Assembly: GCA_031081715.1 (NCBI GenBank)
Contig: JAVHMA010000009.1
Span: 26,281 to 90,280, forward strand
From: Armatimonadota bacterium
GTDB taxonomy: Bacteria; Sysuimicrobiota; Sysuimicrobiia; Sysuimicrobiales; Humicultoraceae
DNA: 64,000 bases
Reading direction: 5' to 3'
The translations under genes and the position numbers were made by a program. Positions 1 to 9,556 of the stretch are shown here, piece after piece. The number at the start of each line of letters is the position of its first letter. Position 1 is the stretch's first letter. The notes beneath the pieces are model-generated. The model saw nothing but the letters and a program-made list of their open reading frames with translations, had not been told where the DNA came from and made no database searches.

Positions 1-15
1 GCGTCGTAGGCCGGG

Positions 16-744
16 CTACTCGACGGGCCGGGCATGTTCGAACTTCATCACGGCGCGGTACGCCGGCACCTGAAGGTCCGCGTGCCGCGCGACGACGATC
101 GAGAGGCCGAGCGCGCGCAGGCCGTCCACCAGCCCGCCGCGGATGTTGAGCGCGCCGTCGAGCGTCGCCGGGTCGCCGATCGCGGTGACGACGAACGGCC
201 CGTTGAGCCGCTGGAGGTTGACCACCACGGTGCCGCCCACCTGGCCGAACCCGGTCATCGCGGTGACCCGCTGTCCGTTCACCGAGACCGCCTCCGCGCC
301 CGCAGCCCAGAGCTCGTTGATGACGCTGACCAGGTCCTGGTAGGTAACGACCACCGGGGTGGCGCCGGGTGGTTGCGCCTTGGCGTCCGCGAGCGCGACC
401 GTGACACCCGGACCGCGCATAACCTTCAACCCGGCCAGGGCGCGCAGGCTCTCGAGCTCGCGGCTCATCGCGGCGGTCAGCGTCCGGCCCGCGGTGGCCG
501 CGCGCTCCACCTCGACCTGGCGACGCTGGAGCGTCTCGACCTGACGCTCGAGCGCCAGCCGGGCCTCCCGTTCCTGGCGCAGCAGCGTGGCGAGCGCGTA
601 CACGTTGCGCGTCGGCACCTCGGGCTGGGCGTGCAGCAGCCGGCCCGCTCGCACCTGGACCACGAACAGGAAGCCCAGCCCGGCGAGCACCACCGCGGCA
701 ATGAGCTGCAGCCCGGTCACGCGCGCCGGGCGCCGCGCGCTCAC
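16..744 (-). CDS. DUF881 family membrane-anchored coiled-coil protein
   Basis: A 242-residue protein with one N-terminal membrane helix (about residues 9-28), a predicted coiled coil rich in Arg, Glu and Leu (about 45-95) and a compact C-terminal alpha/beta domain. The C-terminal part carries the DUF881 hallmarks: a VVTYQDLVSVINELWAAGA stretch, a VNGQR motif and a GPFVVTAIGDP strand. I chose the GTG at 744 because it overlaps the stop of the upstream redoxin gene as GTGA. The reading frame stays open upstream, but there it would overwrite the redoxin. In Firmicutes and Actinobacteria DUF881 genes often sit near division genes; the molecular role is unknown. Here it ends a dnaE-redoxin-DUF881 unit. 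It probably lies at the inner membrane with the domain outside. Confidence 0.85.
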   Translation of the reverse strand: MSARRPARVTGLQLIAAVVLAGLGFLFVVQVRAGRLLHAQPEVPTRNVYALATLLRQEREARLALERQVETLQRRQVEVERAATAGRTLTAAMSRELESLRALAGLKVMRGPGVTVALADAKAQPPGATPVVVTYQDLVSVINELWAAGAEAVSVNGQRVTAMTGFGQVGGTVVVNLQRLNGPFVVTAIGDPATLDGALNIRGGLVDGLRALGLSIVVARHADLQVPAYRAVMKFEHARPVE

Positions 745-1349
745 CGCGTCCTCCGGGCCGTCTCGATCAACGCGCGCAGGGCCGCGCGGCCCTCGTCGCC
801 GACGAAGATCCCGGCGTGGCGCGCAACGACGCGCCCCTCGGGGTCGATGACGACGGTCGTAGGGATACCGGTGACGCGGTAGCGCGCGAGCACCTCCCCG
901 CGCTCGTCGAACGCGGCGGGGTAGGTGATGCGGTGCGTGGCCAGGAACGCGCGCGCCTCGGGCACCGTGTCCTGGACGGCCACGCCCAGGAAGACGGCGC
1001 CGCGGTCGCGCACCTCCTGCCAGGTCCGCTCCAGGTCCGCGGCCTCGAGCGCGCACGGGCCGCACCACGACGCGAAGAAGTTCAGCACGACCACCTGCCC
1101 GCGGAACTGCCCGAGGGTGATGCGCTCGGGCCCGCGCAGCGACGGGAGCTCGACCCCCGGCGCCGCGACGCGGGCCGCCGGTGCGAGCCCCGGCGCCGGC
1201 GCCACGACGGCCGCGTCCCGCGGCGGCACCGTGAGCGAGTAGGCGACGATGCCGGCCGCGACCGCGAGCAACACGCCGGAGAGCACCAGGATCGCGCGGG
1301 CGGGCGATGCGGCTTCTCGCCCCAGCCCCCGGGCCGGCTCCTCACGCAT
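741..1349 (-). CDS. Membrane-anchored thioredoxin-like protein (TlpA/ResA type)
   Basis: A 202-residue protein with one N-terminal membrane helix (about residues 18-40) followed by a thioredoxin-fold domain of the AhpC-TSA/redoxin family. The active-site motif WCGPC is at residues 95-99, and the cis-proline loop GIPTT lies about 60 residues further on. The anchor suggests a periplasm-facing thiol-disulfide reductase for cytochrome c maturation or disulfide reduction, like ResA, TlpA or CcmG. The substrate cannot be read from sequence. The ATG lies 8 bp inside the end of dnaE, so translation is probably coupled to the polymerase gene, which is an odd partner. It overlaps the DUF881 gene by 4 bp. 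Confidence 0.9.
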   Translation of the reverse strand: MREEPARGLGREAASPARAILVLSGVLLAVAAGIVAYSLTVPPRDAAVVAPAPGLAPAARVAAPGVELPSLRGPERITLGQFRGQVVVLNFFASWCGPCALEAADLERTWQEVRDRGAVFLGVAVQDTVPEARAFLATHRITYPAAFDERGEVLARYRVTGIPTTVVIDPEGRVVARHAGIFVGDEGRAALRALIETARRTR

Positions 1350-4300
1350 CGGCCGGCATCCACCGGGCCGACTGCGGGCCCAGCAACGCCTCGATCTCCT
1401 CCACGACCGCGGACGACGACGCGACGCGCAGGTCGAGCCCCTGCAGGCGATGCTCGCGGCCGTCCGCCCTGACCGTGAGCAGCACCGGCCGGTCGCCCCG
1501 ATGCCGCGCCAGGAGATCGCGCAGTCGCACTAGCCCGTCCTCGCCGTGGCGCTCCGCGTCCACCAGGACGTGCAGCGCCGCGGCCGGTGGCGCCAGATCA
1601 GGTGCGCGGGGCAACCGCGCCGGGCGGTTCCCGTCGTTTGCCGCATCGAGGGCCCCGTTGTCCGCCGGCCCCTCGCCCAGCGCCGCGACGCCGTCGGCGA
1701 GCACCTTGACCTGCTGCTCCGAGACATCCAGGCGGCCGCGCACCACGACGATGGCGTCGCGCCGGAGCACGGGGTGCGCCTGCTCGTAGGTCTTAGGGAA
1801 GACGATGACCTCGACGCTGCCGGTGAGGTCCTCCAGCGTTAGGAACGCCATGGCCGCGCCCGCCTTGGTGGTGGTGCGCTTGAGTGCGCTCACCAGCCCG
1901 CCGACGACCACCTCGGCGCGGTCGCGCAGCTCGGGCAGCTGCGCGACGGTGGCCGTCGTCCGCTGCGCCAGGCGCTCGCGCACGTGCGCCAGGGGATGGC
2001 CCGAGACGTACATCCCGAGCATGTCGCGCTCCATGGCGAGCAGCTCCGCGCGCGAGAACTCTTCCACCGCCGCGGCCGGCGCCGGCGCGGGCGCGGCCCC
2101 GCCGAGGTCGAAGAGGCCGGTCTGCGACCCGGCGCGGACGCGGGCCTGGCGCGCCGTGGTGGCCAGCGCGCCATCAAGCTCCTGGAGCAGGGCCGCCCGC
2201 GGCCGGCCCAGCCCGTCGAAGGCGCCGGCCTTGATGAGGCTCTCAAGCACCCGCTTGTTCACCACGCGCGTGTCCACCCGCGCGAGCAGATCGGCGAGCG
2301 AGCGGAACGGCCCGCCGGCCGCGCGCGCGGCGATGATCGCCTCCACCGCGCCCGACCCCACGTGCTTGATCGCGGCGAGCCCGAACCGGATCGCGCCCCC
2401 GGCGACCGTGAAGGTCTCCATCGACTCGTTGACGTCCGGCGGCAGGACCCGGATGCCCATCCGGTCGCACTCGGCGACCGCGCCCGCCACCTTCGTCATC
2501 CAGTCCTGGCCCTGCGCCTCGGTGGTGAGCAGCGCCGCCATGTACTCGGCCGGATAGTTCGCCTTGAGGTAGGCGGTCTGGTAGGCGATCAGACCATAGC
2601 AGGCGGCGTGCGCCCGGTTGAACCCGTAGCGGGCGAACGGCTCGAACAGCTCCCAGATCTGGTCGGCCGTGCGCTTGGGCACCCCGCGCGCGCGGGCGCC
2701 GGCGACGAACCCCTCGCGCTGCGCCTCGAGCTTGTCCTTGATCTTCTTCCGAATCGCGTAGCACAGCACATCCGCCTGGGCGAGCGTGTAGCCGGCCACG
2801 GCCTGGCAGACGGCCATCACGTCTTCCTGGTACACCATGACCCCGTAGGTGTCGGCGAGCACCTCGTCCATCAGCGGGTGCAGCGTGCTGATCTTCTCCT
2901 GGCCGTGCTTGCGCCGGATGAAGGACGGGATGTTCGCCATGGGTCCGGGCCGGAATAGCGCCACCATGGCCATGATGTCTTCGAGCCGCGTCGGCCGCAA
3001 CTCCCGGAGGTAGCGCGTCATGCCGGCGCCCTCGAGCTGAAAGATGCCGACCGTCTCCCCGCGCGCCAGCAGGTCGAACGTCGCCGCGTCGTCCAGCGGG
3101 ATCGTCCTGAGGTCGACCTCGACGCCGCGCGACCGCCGGATGATCTCCAGGGCCCGATCCAGGATGGTCAGGTACGCCAGGCCCAGGAAGTCCATCTTGA
3201 GCAGGCCGATCTTCTCGACCGCACCCATGTCGTACTGGGTCATGACCAGGTCGCCCTTGGTCGCGCGCTGGAGCGGCACCAGGTCGATGAGCGGGTCGCG
3301 CGAGATGATCACCCCGGCGGCGTGGGTGCTGGCGTGGCGGGCGACCCCCTCCAGCTTGCGCGCCAGATCGAGGATGCGCCCCACCGGCGCCGACTCCTCG
3401 GCCGCGCGCCGGAGCTCGGGGTCGGCGCGCAGCGCCTCGTCGATCGAGGCGTTGAAGGGAATGAGCTTCGCGATGCGGTCCACGTCCGCGTACGGCAGCC
3501 CCATGACCCGGCCGAGGTCGCGCACGGCCTGCCGTGCGCCCATGGTGCCGAACGTGATGATCTGCGCCACATGGTCGGCACCGTACTTGTCGATGACGTA
3601 CCGAATGACCTCGTCGCGCCGGCTGTCCATGAAGTCGACGTCGATGTCGGGCAGCGTGTAACGCTCCAGGTTGAGGAACCGCTCGAACGGCAGCCGGTAG
3701 CGCAGCGGGTCGACGTCGGTGACCCCCAGGCTGTAGAGGACCAGGCTGCCTGCCGCCGAGCCGCGGACGGTGGTGAGGATGCCGCGGCCGCGCGCGAACG
3801 AGACGAAGTCCCACACGATGAGGAAGTAGGCCGCGTAGGCCATCCGGGCGATGACCCCGAGCTCCATGTCCAGCCGGGCCTGGTGCTCGGCGGTCGGCCG
3901 GCCGTAGAGCCGGCGCAGGCCCGCCTCGCACAGCCGCCGCAGGTAGGAGTCCGCGGTCTCGCCCTCGGGCACCGGGAAGTGCGGCAGCTTCGGCCGCCCC
4001 AGCTCGAGGTCCAGCGAGACCCGGCGCGCGATCTCCACCCCGGCGCGCAGGGCCGCGGGGACGGCCGCGAACCGCTGCGCCATCTCCTCGGCGCTCTTCA
4101 GGTAGAACTCCGGGGTGTCCCCCATCCGGGGCTTGTCCTTCGCGCTCAGCATCACGTTCATCTGGATGCACATGAGCGCGTCCTGCGCCTCTGCCTCGTC
4201 GCGCTGGACGTAGTGGACGTCGTTCGTCGCGATCAGCGGCAGGTCGAGCGCACGCGCCAGGCGGTGCATGCCCGCGATGTTCTTCTGCTGCTCGGGCAGC

Positions 4301-4839
4301 CCGTGGTCCTGGATCTCCAGGAAGTACCGATCCGGGCCGAAGATGTCGCGGTATGCCGCCGCCACCTCGCGCGCCGCGGCCTCGTCGTCGCGCAGCAGCG
4401 CGCGCGTGACCTCGCCCTGGAGGCAGCCCGACAGCGCGATCAGCCCCCGGCTGTAGCGTGCCAGCAGGTCGCGGTCGACGCGCGGCTTGTAGTAGAAGCC
4501 GTCCAGGTGCGCGATGCTCGTCAACCGCAGAAGGTTGCGGTATCCCTCCGCGTCTTCCGCCAGCAGGACCAGATGGTAGGGGTTCGTGTCGAGCCGCGGG
4601 TCGCGGTCGGTGTGCGCGCGCGGTGCCACATAGGCCTCGACCCCGATGATCGGGGTCAGGCCGTGCTCCCGCGCCTGGAGGTAAAACTCGACCGCGCCGT
4701 ACATCGTGCCGTGGTCGGTGATGGCGATGGCGGGCATGCCGAGCGCCGCGGCCGCCCGCATCAGCGGCTCGATGCGGCTGGCGCCGTCGAGCAGGGAGAA
4801 CTCGGTGTGGAGGTGACAGTGGACAAACGGCTCAGGCAT
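1342..4839 (-). CDS. dnaE: DNA polymerase III subunit alpha
   Basis: Full-length replicative polymerase, 1165 residues. The N-terminal PHP domain (about 5-210) keeps its metal-binding set: the HCHLH pair, TDHG, an early Glu in GVEAYV, a His in PYHLVLL, a Cys in SGCLQ and the DVH motif. The palm follows, with the catalytic PDIDVDF motif near residues 398-404, then fingers, a helix-hairpin-helix region and an OB fold near residue 970 onwards (GGLVSALKR...). It copies the chromosome as the core of the holoenzyme. The intact PHP site suggests intrinsic proofreading, as known for some DnaE1 enzymes. The ATG at 4839 lies just downstream of a likely extended -10 promoter. A redoxin gene overlaps its 3' end. 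Confidence 0.98.
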   Translation of the reverse strand: MPEPFVHCHLHTEFSLLDGASRIEPLMRAAAALGMPAIAITDHGTMYGAVEFYLQAREHGLTPIIGVEAYVAPRAHTDRDPRLDTNPYHLVLLAEDAEGYRNLLRLTSIAHLDGFYYKPRVDRDLLARYSRGLIALSGCLQGEVTRALLRDDEAAAREVAAAYRDIFGPDRYFLEIQDHGLPEQQKNIAGMHRLARALDLPLIATNDVHYVQRDEAEAQDALMCIQMNVMLSAKDKPRMGDTPEFYLKSAEEMAQRFAAVPAALRAGVEIARRVSLDLELGRPKLPHFPVPEGETADSYLRRLCEAGLRRLYGRPTAEHQARLDMELGVIARMAYAAYFLIVWDFVSFARGRGILTTVRGSAAGSLVLYSLGVTDVDPLRYRLPFERFLNLERYTLPDIDVDFMDSRRDEVIRYVIDKYGADHVAQIITFGTMGARQAVRDLGRVMGLPYADVDRIAKLIPFNASIDEALRADPELRRAAEESAPVGRILDLARKLEGVARHASTHAAGVIISRDPLIDLVPLQRATKGDLVMTQYDMGAVEKIGLLKMDFLGLAYLTILDRALEIIRRSRGVEVDLRTIPLDDAATFDLLARGETVGIFQLEGAGMTRYLRELRPTRLEDIMAMVALFRPGPMANIPSFIRRKHGQEKISTLHPLMDEVLADTYGVMVYQEDVMAVCQAVAGYTLAQADVLCYAIRKKIKDKLEAQREGFVAGARARGVPKRTADQIWELFEPFARYGFNRAHAACYGLIAYQTAYLKANYPAEYMAALLTTEAQGQDWMTKVAGAVAECDRMGIRVLPPDVNESMETFTVAGGAIRFGLAAIKHVGSGAVEAIIAARAAGGPFRSLADLLARVDTRVVNKRVLESLIKAGAFDGLGRPRAALLQELDGALATTARQARVRAGSQTGLFDLGGAAPAPAPAAAVEEFSRAELLAMERDMLGMYVSGHPLAHVRERLAQRTTATVAQLPELRDRAEVVVGGLVSALKRTTTKAGAAMAFLTLEDLTGSVEVIVFPKTYEQAHPVLRRDAIVVVRGRLDVSEQQVKVLADGVAALGEGPADNGALDAANDGNRPARLPRAPDLAPPAAALHVLVDAERHGEDGLVRLRDLLARHRGDRPVLLTVRADGREHRLQGLDLRVASSSAVVEEIEALLGPQSARWMPADA

Positions 4840-4851
4840 GGGCTCAGGTGG

Positions 4852-4860
4852 ATTGTAGCA
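4852..4860 (-). promoter_or_regulatory. Likely extended -10 promoter for dnaE
   Basis: On the minus strand this reads TGC-TACAAT, an extended -10 element matching five of six bases of TATAAT, in otherwise very GC-rich sequence. It is 12 bp from the dnaE ATG, so the transcript would have a leader of only about 5 nt. No convincing -35 box is visible. Promoter function is inferred from sequence. Confidence 0.45.
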
Positions 4861-4887
4861 CAGCGGCCGGCCGCGCCGGCTCGCGGG

Positions 4888-6345
4888 TCAGCCGCGCGAC
4901 TCGCGCCGCAGCGCGACGACCACGTGCACGTGGCTGGTCTGCGGCAGCAGGTCCACCGGCTGCACGCCGGCCACCTGGTAGCCGGCCCGGCGCCAGCCGG
5001 TCAGGTCGCGCGCGCACGTCGCCAGCGTCCGCCCCACGTAGACGACCCTCGGCACGCCGGCCGCAGCGACGGCCGCGACCACGTCCTCGGGGAGCCCGGG
5101 GCCGGCGGCCGTGACCACCGCAACATCTGGACGGCGCCGGGCGGCGAGCGCGAGGAGCACATCCGCCGGGGGGCGCGTCGTGAAGACGGCGTTGGCCGCC
5201 CCGTTCCAGCGGGCCGCGTCCCAGGCGTCGGCGGCCGCGCGGCGGCCGGGGGTGATGCCGGTGACGCCCTCGGCCTCGCCGGCGAGCGCGAGAGCGACCA
5301 GCGGTGTGCCGGCCGTGAGGTCGACCGCCGTCTCGGCCCGGGTCAGGCTGGCGGCGCCCAGGACCGCGCGCAGCAGGACGTCCATGCCCTCGGGGTTCGC
5401 CGGCATGTCGGTCGTGGGCCGCACGCGCACGCGGAAGCCCGCCGGCTCGTCGATCACGTGATCGCGGCCCCAGAGCAGCCGCAGCCCGCCGCCCAGCAGG
5501 TCGCCGCCTGGCCGTGGCTGCACGGTCGAGAGGATGCCGACCAGCCCCGGGGCGCGGTCGATCAACGCGTGGACGAGCCCGGTAGGATCGGGCAGCGGCG
5601 CGGTGGTCGACAGCACCACGAGCGCCTCGCCGCTGGCGAACGAGACGAGCCCCAGCGCCCCGCGCACGAGCCCGGTCCCGCGCGCACGGTCGTAGACCGG
5701 CAACCCCAGCGCGATGACCGCCTCGCGCGCGGCGCGCAGGATCGCCTCGTTGGTCGCGTGCTGGACCGGGCAGGCCTGCACGTCGAGCAGCCGCGCGGCC
5801 CCCGCGGCGTGGAACCCGGCCGCCACGCGGCCGCCCGCGACCCCGAAGGTCACGCGAATCGTGTTCCGGTAGGCCCACCCCGCGGCGCCCACGGTCTCGG
5901 CCACCAGGTCGCGCCGCACGTCCGCGTGTTCCTTGAGGTAGTCCTTGACCAGTCGCGTCTTGAGCCGGCGCTGCAGGTCCAGACCCACGTGCTGCCACTG
6001 GCATCCGCCACAGACGCCGAAGTGCGGGCAGCGCGGCGGGGTGATCGCGGCCGACTTGCGCAGCAGCGCGACGATGCGCGCCTCGGCCCGGCGGCCGCCG
6101 CGGGTAACCTGGACGACCGCCTCTTCGCCGGGCACGCCGAACGGCACCGCCAGCCGCACGATGCCCACCCGGGCGGTCGCCGCGCCGTGCGGGTCCACCC
6201 CCGAGAACTGCACGGTGAGCCGGTCGCCCACGCGCACGGTCCCCAGGCCGCCGCGACGTGGGTGCCGGGTGGGCGTGTGCGGACCAGGGACAAAGCGCAC
6301 GGTCCTCGGGCGGCGCTCCCCGGACGGCGGCGCGGGCGCGCTCAC
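4888..6345 (-). CDS. TrmA/RlmD-family protein without the catalytic residues (probable pseudoenzyme)
   Basis: A 485-residue homologue of 23S rRNA/tRNA uracil-5-methyltransferases. It has a TRAM-like OB domain (about 35-95), an Fe-S region with C106, C112, C115 and C192 in the RlmD spacing, and a Rossmann-like C-terminal half (about 300-480). The fold matches RlmD to the end, but the chemistry is missing. The nucleophilic Cys of YVSCNP is Arg439 (YVGRT). The general-base Glu after TGH is His474. The DPPR-type loop is TAAG (412-415), the SAM glycine motif is degraded to DLTAGTPLV, and the FFQVN glutamine is Pro315. The frame is open throughout, so this is not a recent frameshift. It starts at GTG in a 4-bp overlap with gatB. 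A methyltransferase annotation would probably be wrong; an RNA-binding Fe-S protein is more likely. Confidence 0.8.
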   Translation of the reverse strand: MSAPAPPSGERRPRTVRFVPGPHTPTRHPRRGGLGTVRVGDRLTVQFSGVDPHGAATARVGIVRLAVPFGVPGEEAVVQVTRGGRRAEARIVALLRKSAAITPPRCPHFGVCGGCQWQHVGLDLQRRLKTRLVKDYLKEHADVRRDLVAETVGAAGWAYRNTIRVTFGVAGGRVAAGFHAAGAARLLDVQACPVQHATNEAILRAAREAVIALGLPVYDRARGTGLVRGALGLVSFASGEALVVLSTTAPLPDPTGLVHALIDRAPGLVGILSTVQPRPGGDLLGGGLRLLWGRDHVIDEPAGFRVRVRPTTDMPANPEGMDVLLRAVLGAASLTRAETAVDLTAGTPLVALALAGEAEGVTGITPGRRAAADAWDAARWNGAANAVFTTRPPADVLLALAARRRPDVAVVTAAGPGLPEDVVAAVAAAGVPRVVYVGRTLATCARDLTGWRRAGYQVAGVQPVDLLPQTSHVHVVVALRRESRG

Positions 6346-7796
6346 GACCCGACCCGCTCGCGCAGCAGCCGGTTGACCGCCTCGGGGTTCGCGCGGCCGC
6401 CCGTGGCCTTCATCACCTGCCCGACCAGGAACCCGAGCGCGCGGTCCTTGCCCGCCCGCACATCCGCGACCGGGCCGGGGTGGGCGGCGAGCACCTCTTC
6501 GACGATCCGGCCGAGCGCGGCCTCGTCGCTGATCTGCCGGAGCCCGCGGGCCTCCACCACCGCGACCGCGTCCAGGTCGTCCTTGATCATGGCGACCAGG
6601 ATCTCCTTGGCGAGTCGGCCGCTCAGCGTCCCGTCCTCGATCAGCCGCAGGAGGTCCGCCAGCCGGCGCGGGGTGAGGGTGATCGCGTCGATCTCCGTGC
6701 CGTGCTCGTTGAGGTAGGCGGCCACCTCGCCGACCAACCAGTTCGCGACGACCCGGGCATCGGGGAAGGCGGCCACCGTCTCCTCGAAGAACCGGGCCAT
6801 CGCCGGGCTAGCGGTCAGCCGGTCGGCGTCGGCGCCCCCCAGCCCGAAGGCGGCCATGAGCCGGTCCCGCCGCGCGGCCGGCAGCTCGGGCAACGACGCG
6901 CGGACCCGCTCGAGCCAGGCCTCGTCCACCTCCAGCGGCACCAGGTCAGGCTCCGGGAAGTACCGGTAGTCCTGCGCCTCCTCCTTCGACCGCGAACCGA
7001 AGGTCACGCCCCGCCGCTCGTCCCAGTGGCGGGTCTCCTGCACTACCGCCTCGCCGCGGCGCCGCGCCTCGGCCTGCCGCGCCACCTCGTAGGCCAGCGC
7101 GCGCTCCACCGCGCGGATCGAGTTCATGTTCTTGACCTCGGTCCGAATCCCTGGGACCCCGTCGTCACCCACCAGCGAGACGTTGGCGTCGCAGCGCAGC
7201 GTCCCCTCTTCCATGCGGCCGCTGCTCACCTCGGCGAACTGGAGCAGGCGGCGCAGCGCGGTCAGGAACTCGCGCGCCTCGGCCGGCGAGCGCAGATCGG
7301 GCTCGGTGACGATCTCCATCAGCGGCACGCCCGACCGATTGAAGTCCACCAGGCTCCCGGACGCACCCTCGGCGTGCACCAGCCGGCCGGTGTCCTCCTC
7401 GAGGTGAACCCTCCGAATCCGCACGAGGCGGCGCGCGCCCTCCGTGACGATCTCCAGCGCGCCACCGGTGGCGAGCGGCGGGTGTCCGGCGTACTCGTAC
7501 TGCGAGATCTGGTAGTTCTTCGGAAGGTCGGGATAGAAGTAGTTCTTCCGGTGGAACTGGCTGCGCGGGTGGATGCGGCACCCGAGTGCCAGGGCGGTCC
7601 TTAGACCGAGGTCCACGGCCCGCCGGTTGAGGACCGGGAGCGCGCCCGGCAGCCCCAGACAGACGGGACAGACGAGCGTGTTGGGCGGCGCGCCGAACGA
7701 GACGGCGCACCCGCAGAACATCTTGGAGGCCGTCAGGAGCTGGACGTGGATCTCCAGCCCGACGACCGTGCGCGGCGCACCCGCAGGGGTCGCCAC
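6342..7796 (-). CDS. gatB: Asp-tRNA(Asn)/Glu-tRNA(Gln) amidotransferase subunit B
   Basis: A 484-residue GatB. It opens with the GLEIHVQL motif and a four-Cys zinc site (FCGC and CPVC, about 28-45), continues with the [14 protein letters not shown] substrate-pocket signature, and ends in the GatB/YqeY tail domain (about 340-484). With GatA and GatC it converts mischarged Glu-tRNA(Gln) and/or Asp-tRNA(Asn) into the correct amidated forms in the cytoplasm. The GTG start directly abuts the gatA stop codon, and the 3' end overlaps the TrmA/RlmD-like gene by 4 bp. The gene order gatC-gatA-gatB is the classic one and supports translation as a unit. Confidence 0.98.
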   Translation of the reverse strand: MATPAGAPRTVVGLEIHVQLLTASKMFCGCAVSFGAPPNTLVCPVCLGLPGALPVLNRRAVDLGLRTALALGCRIHPRSQFHRKNYFYPDLPKNYQISQYEYAGHPPLATGGALEIVTEGARRLVRIRRVHLEEDTGRLVHAEGASGSLVDFNRSGVPLMEIVTEPDLRSPAEAREFLTALRRLLQFAEVSSGRMEEGTLRCDANVSLVGDDGVPGIRTEVKNMNSIRAVERALAYEVARQAEARRRGEAVVQETRHWDERRGVTFGSRSKEEAQDYRYFPEPDLVPLEVDEAWLERVRASLPELPAARRDRLMAAFGLGGADADRLTASPAMARFFEETVAAFPDARVVANWLVGEVAAYLNEHGTEIDAITLTPRRLADLLRLIEDGTLSGRLAKEILVAMIKDDLDAVAVVEARGLRQISDEAALGRIVEEVLAAHPGPVADVRAGKDRALGFLVGQVMKATGGRANPEAVNRLLRERVGS

Positions 7797-9257
<1,461 letters not shown>

Positions 9258-9265
9258 TTGACCGC

Positions 9266-9556
9266 CTACCCTTCGTCGAAGACGCGCGGCACCACGAAGA
9301 AGCCGTCACGGCGCGCGGGCGCCTGCGCGAGCACCTCGTCGCGCGGCAGTGAGGGCGCCACGGCGTCGTCGCGCAGCACGTTCGTCATCGGGAGCGCGTG
9401 CGAGGTAGGCGGCACGTCGTCCAGCGGCAGCGCGCTCAGCCGGTCGGCGTACTCCAGGATCCGGCCGAGCTGCTCGGCGAAGCGCTCGCGCTCCTCCTCG
9501 GTGAGGGCCAGGCGTGCCAGCCGCGCCACGTGCTCGACGGTGTCGCGGTCGATCAT
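9266..9556 (-). CDS. gatC: Asp-tRNA(Asn)/Glu-tRNA(Gln) amidotransferase subunit C
   Basis: A 96-residue GatC that wraps around GatA and stabilises the GatAB pair. It begins with the typical [12 protein letters not shown] helix and includes an RILEYADRL helix and a C-terminal [10 protein letters not shown] segment. I chose the ATG at 9556 because it matches the family length and overlaps the stop of the upstream cyclase as ATGA. A longer in-frame reading would only duplicate cyclase sequence. Coupling to a cyclase gene is unusual. Confidence 0.95.
   Translation of the reverse strand: MIDRDTVEHVARLARLALTEEERERFAEQLGRILEYADRLSALPLDDVPPTSHALPMTNVLRDDAVAPSLPRDEVLAQAPARRDGFFVVPRVFDEG

Noticed and set aside
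3322..6717. A 1131-codon plus-strand reading frame opposite dnaE and the gatB region
   Set aside because: Its translation is Arg/Gly/Pro/His-rich and low-complexity and matches no family. It is an antisense shadow caused by the high G+C content opposite well-supported genes.
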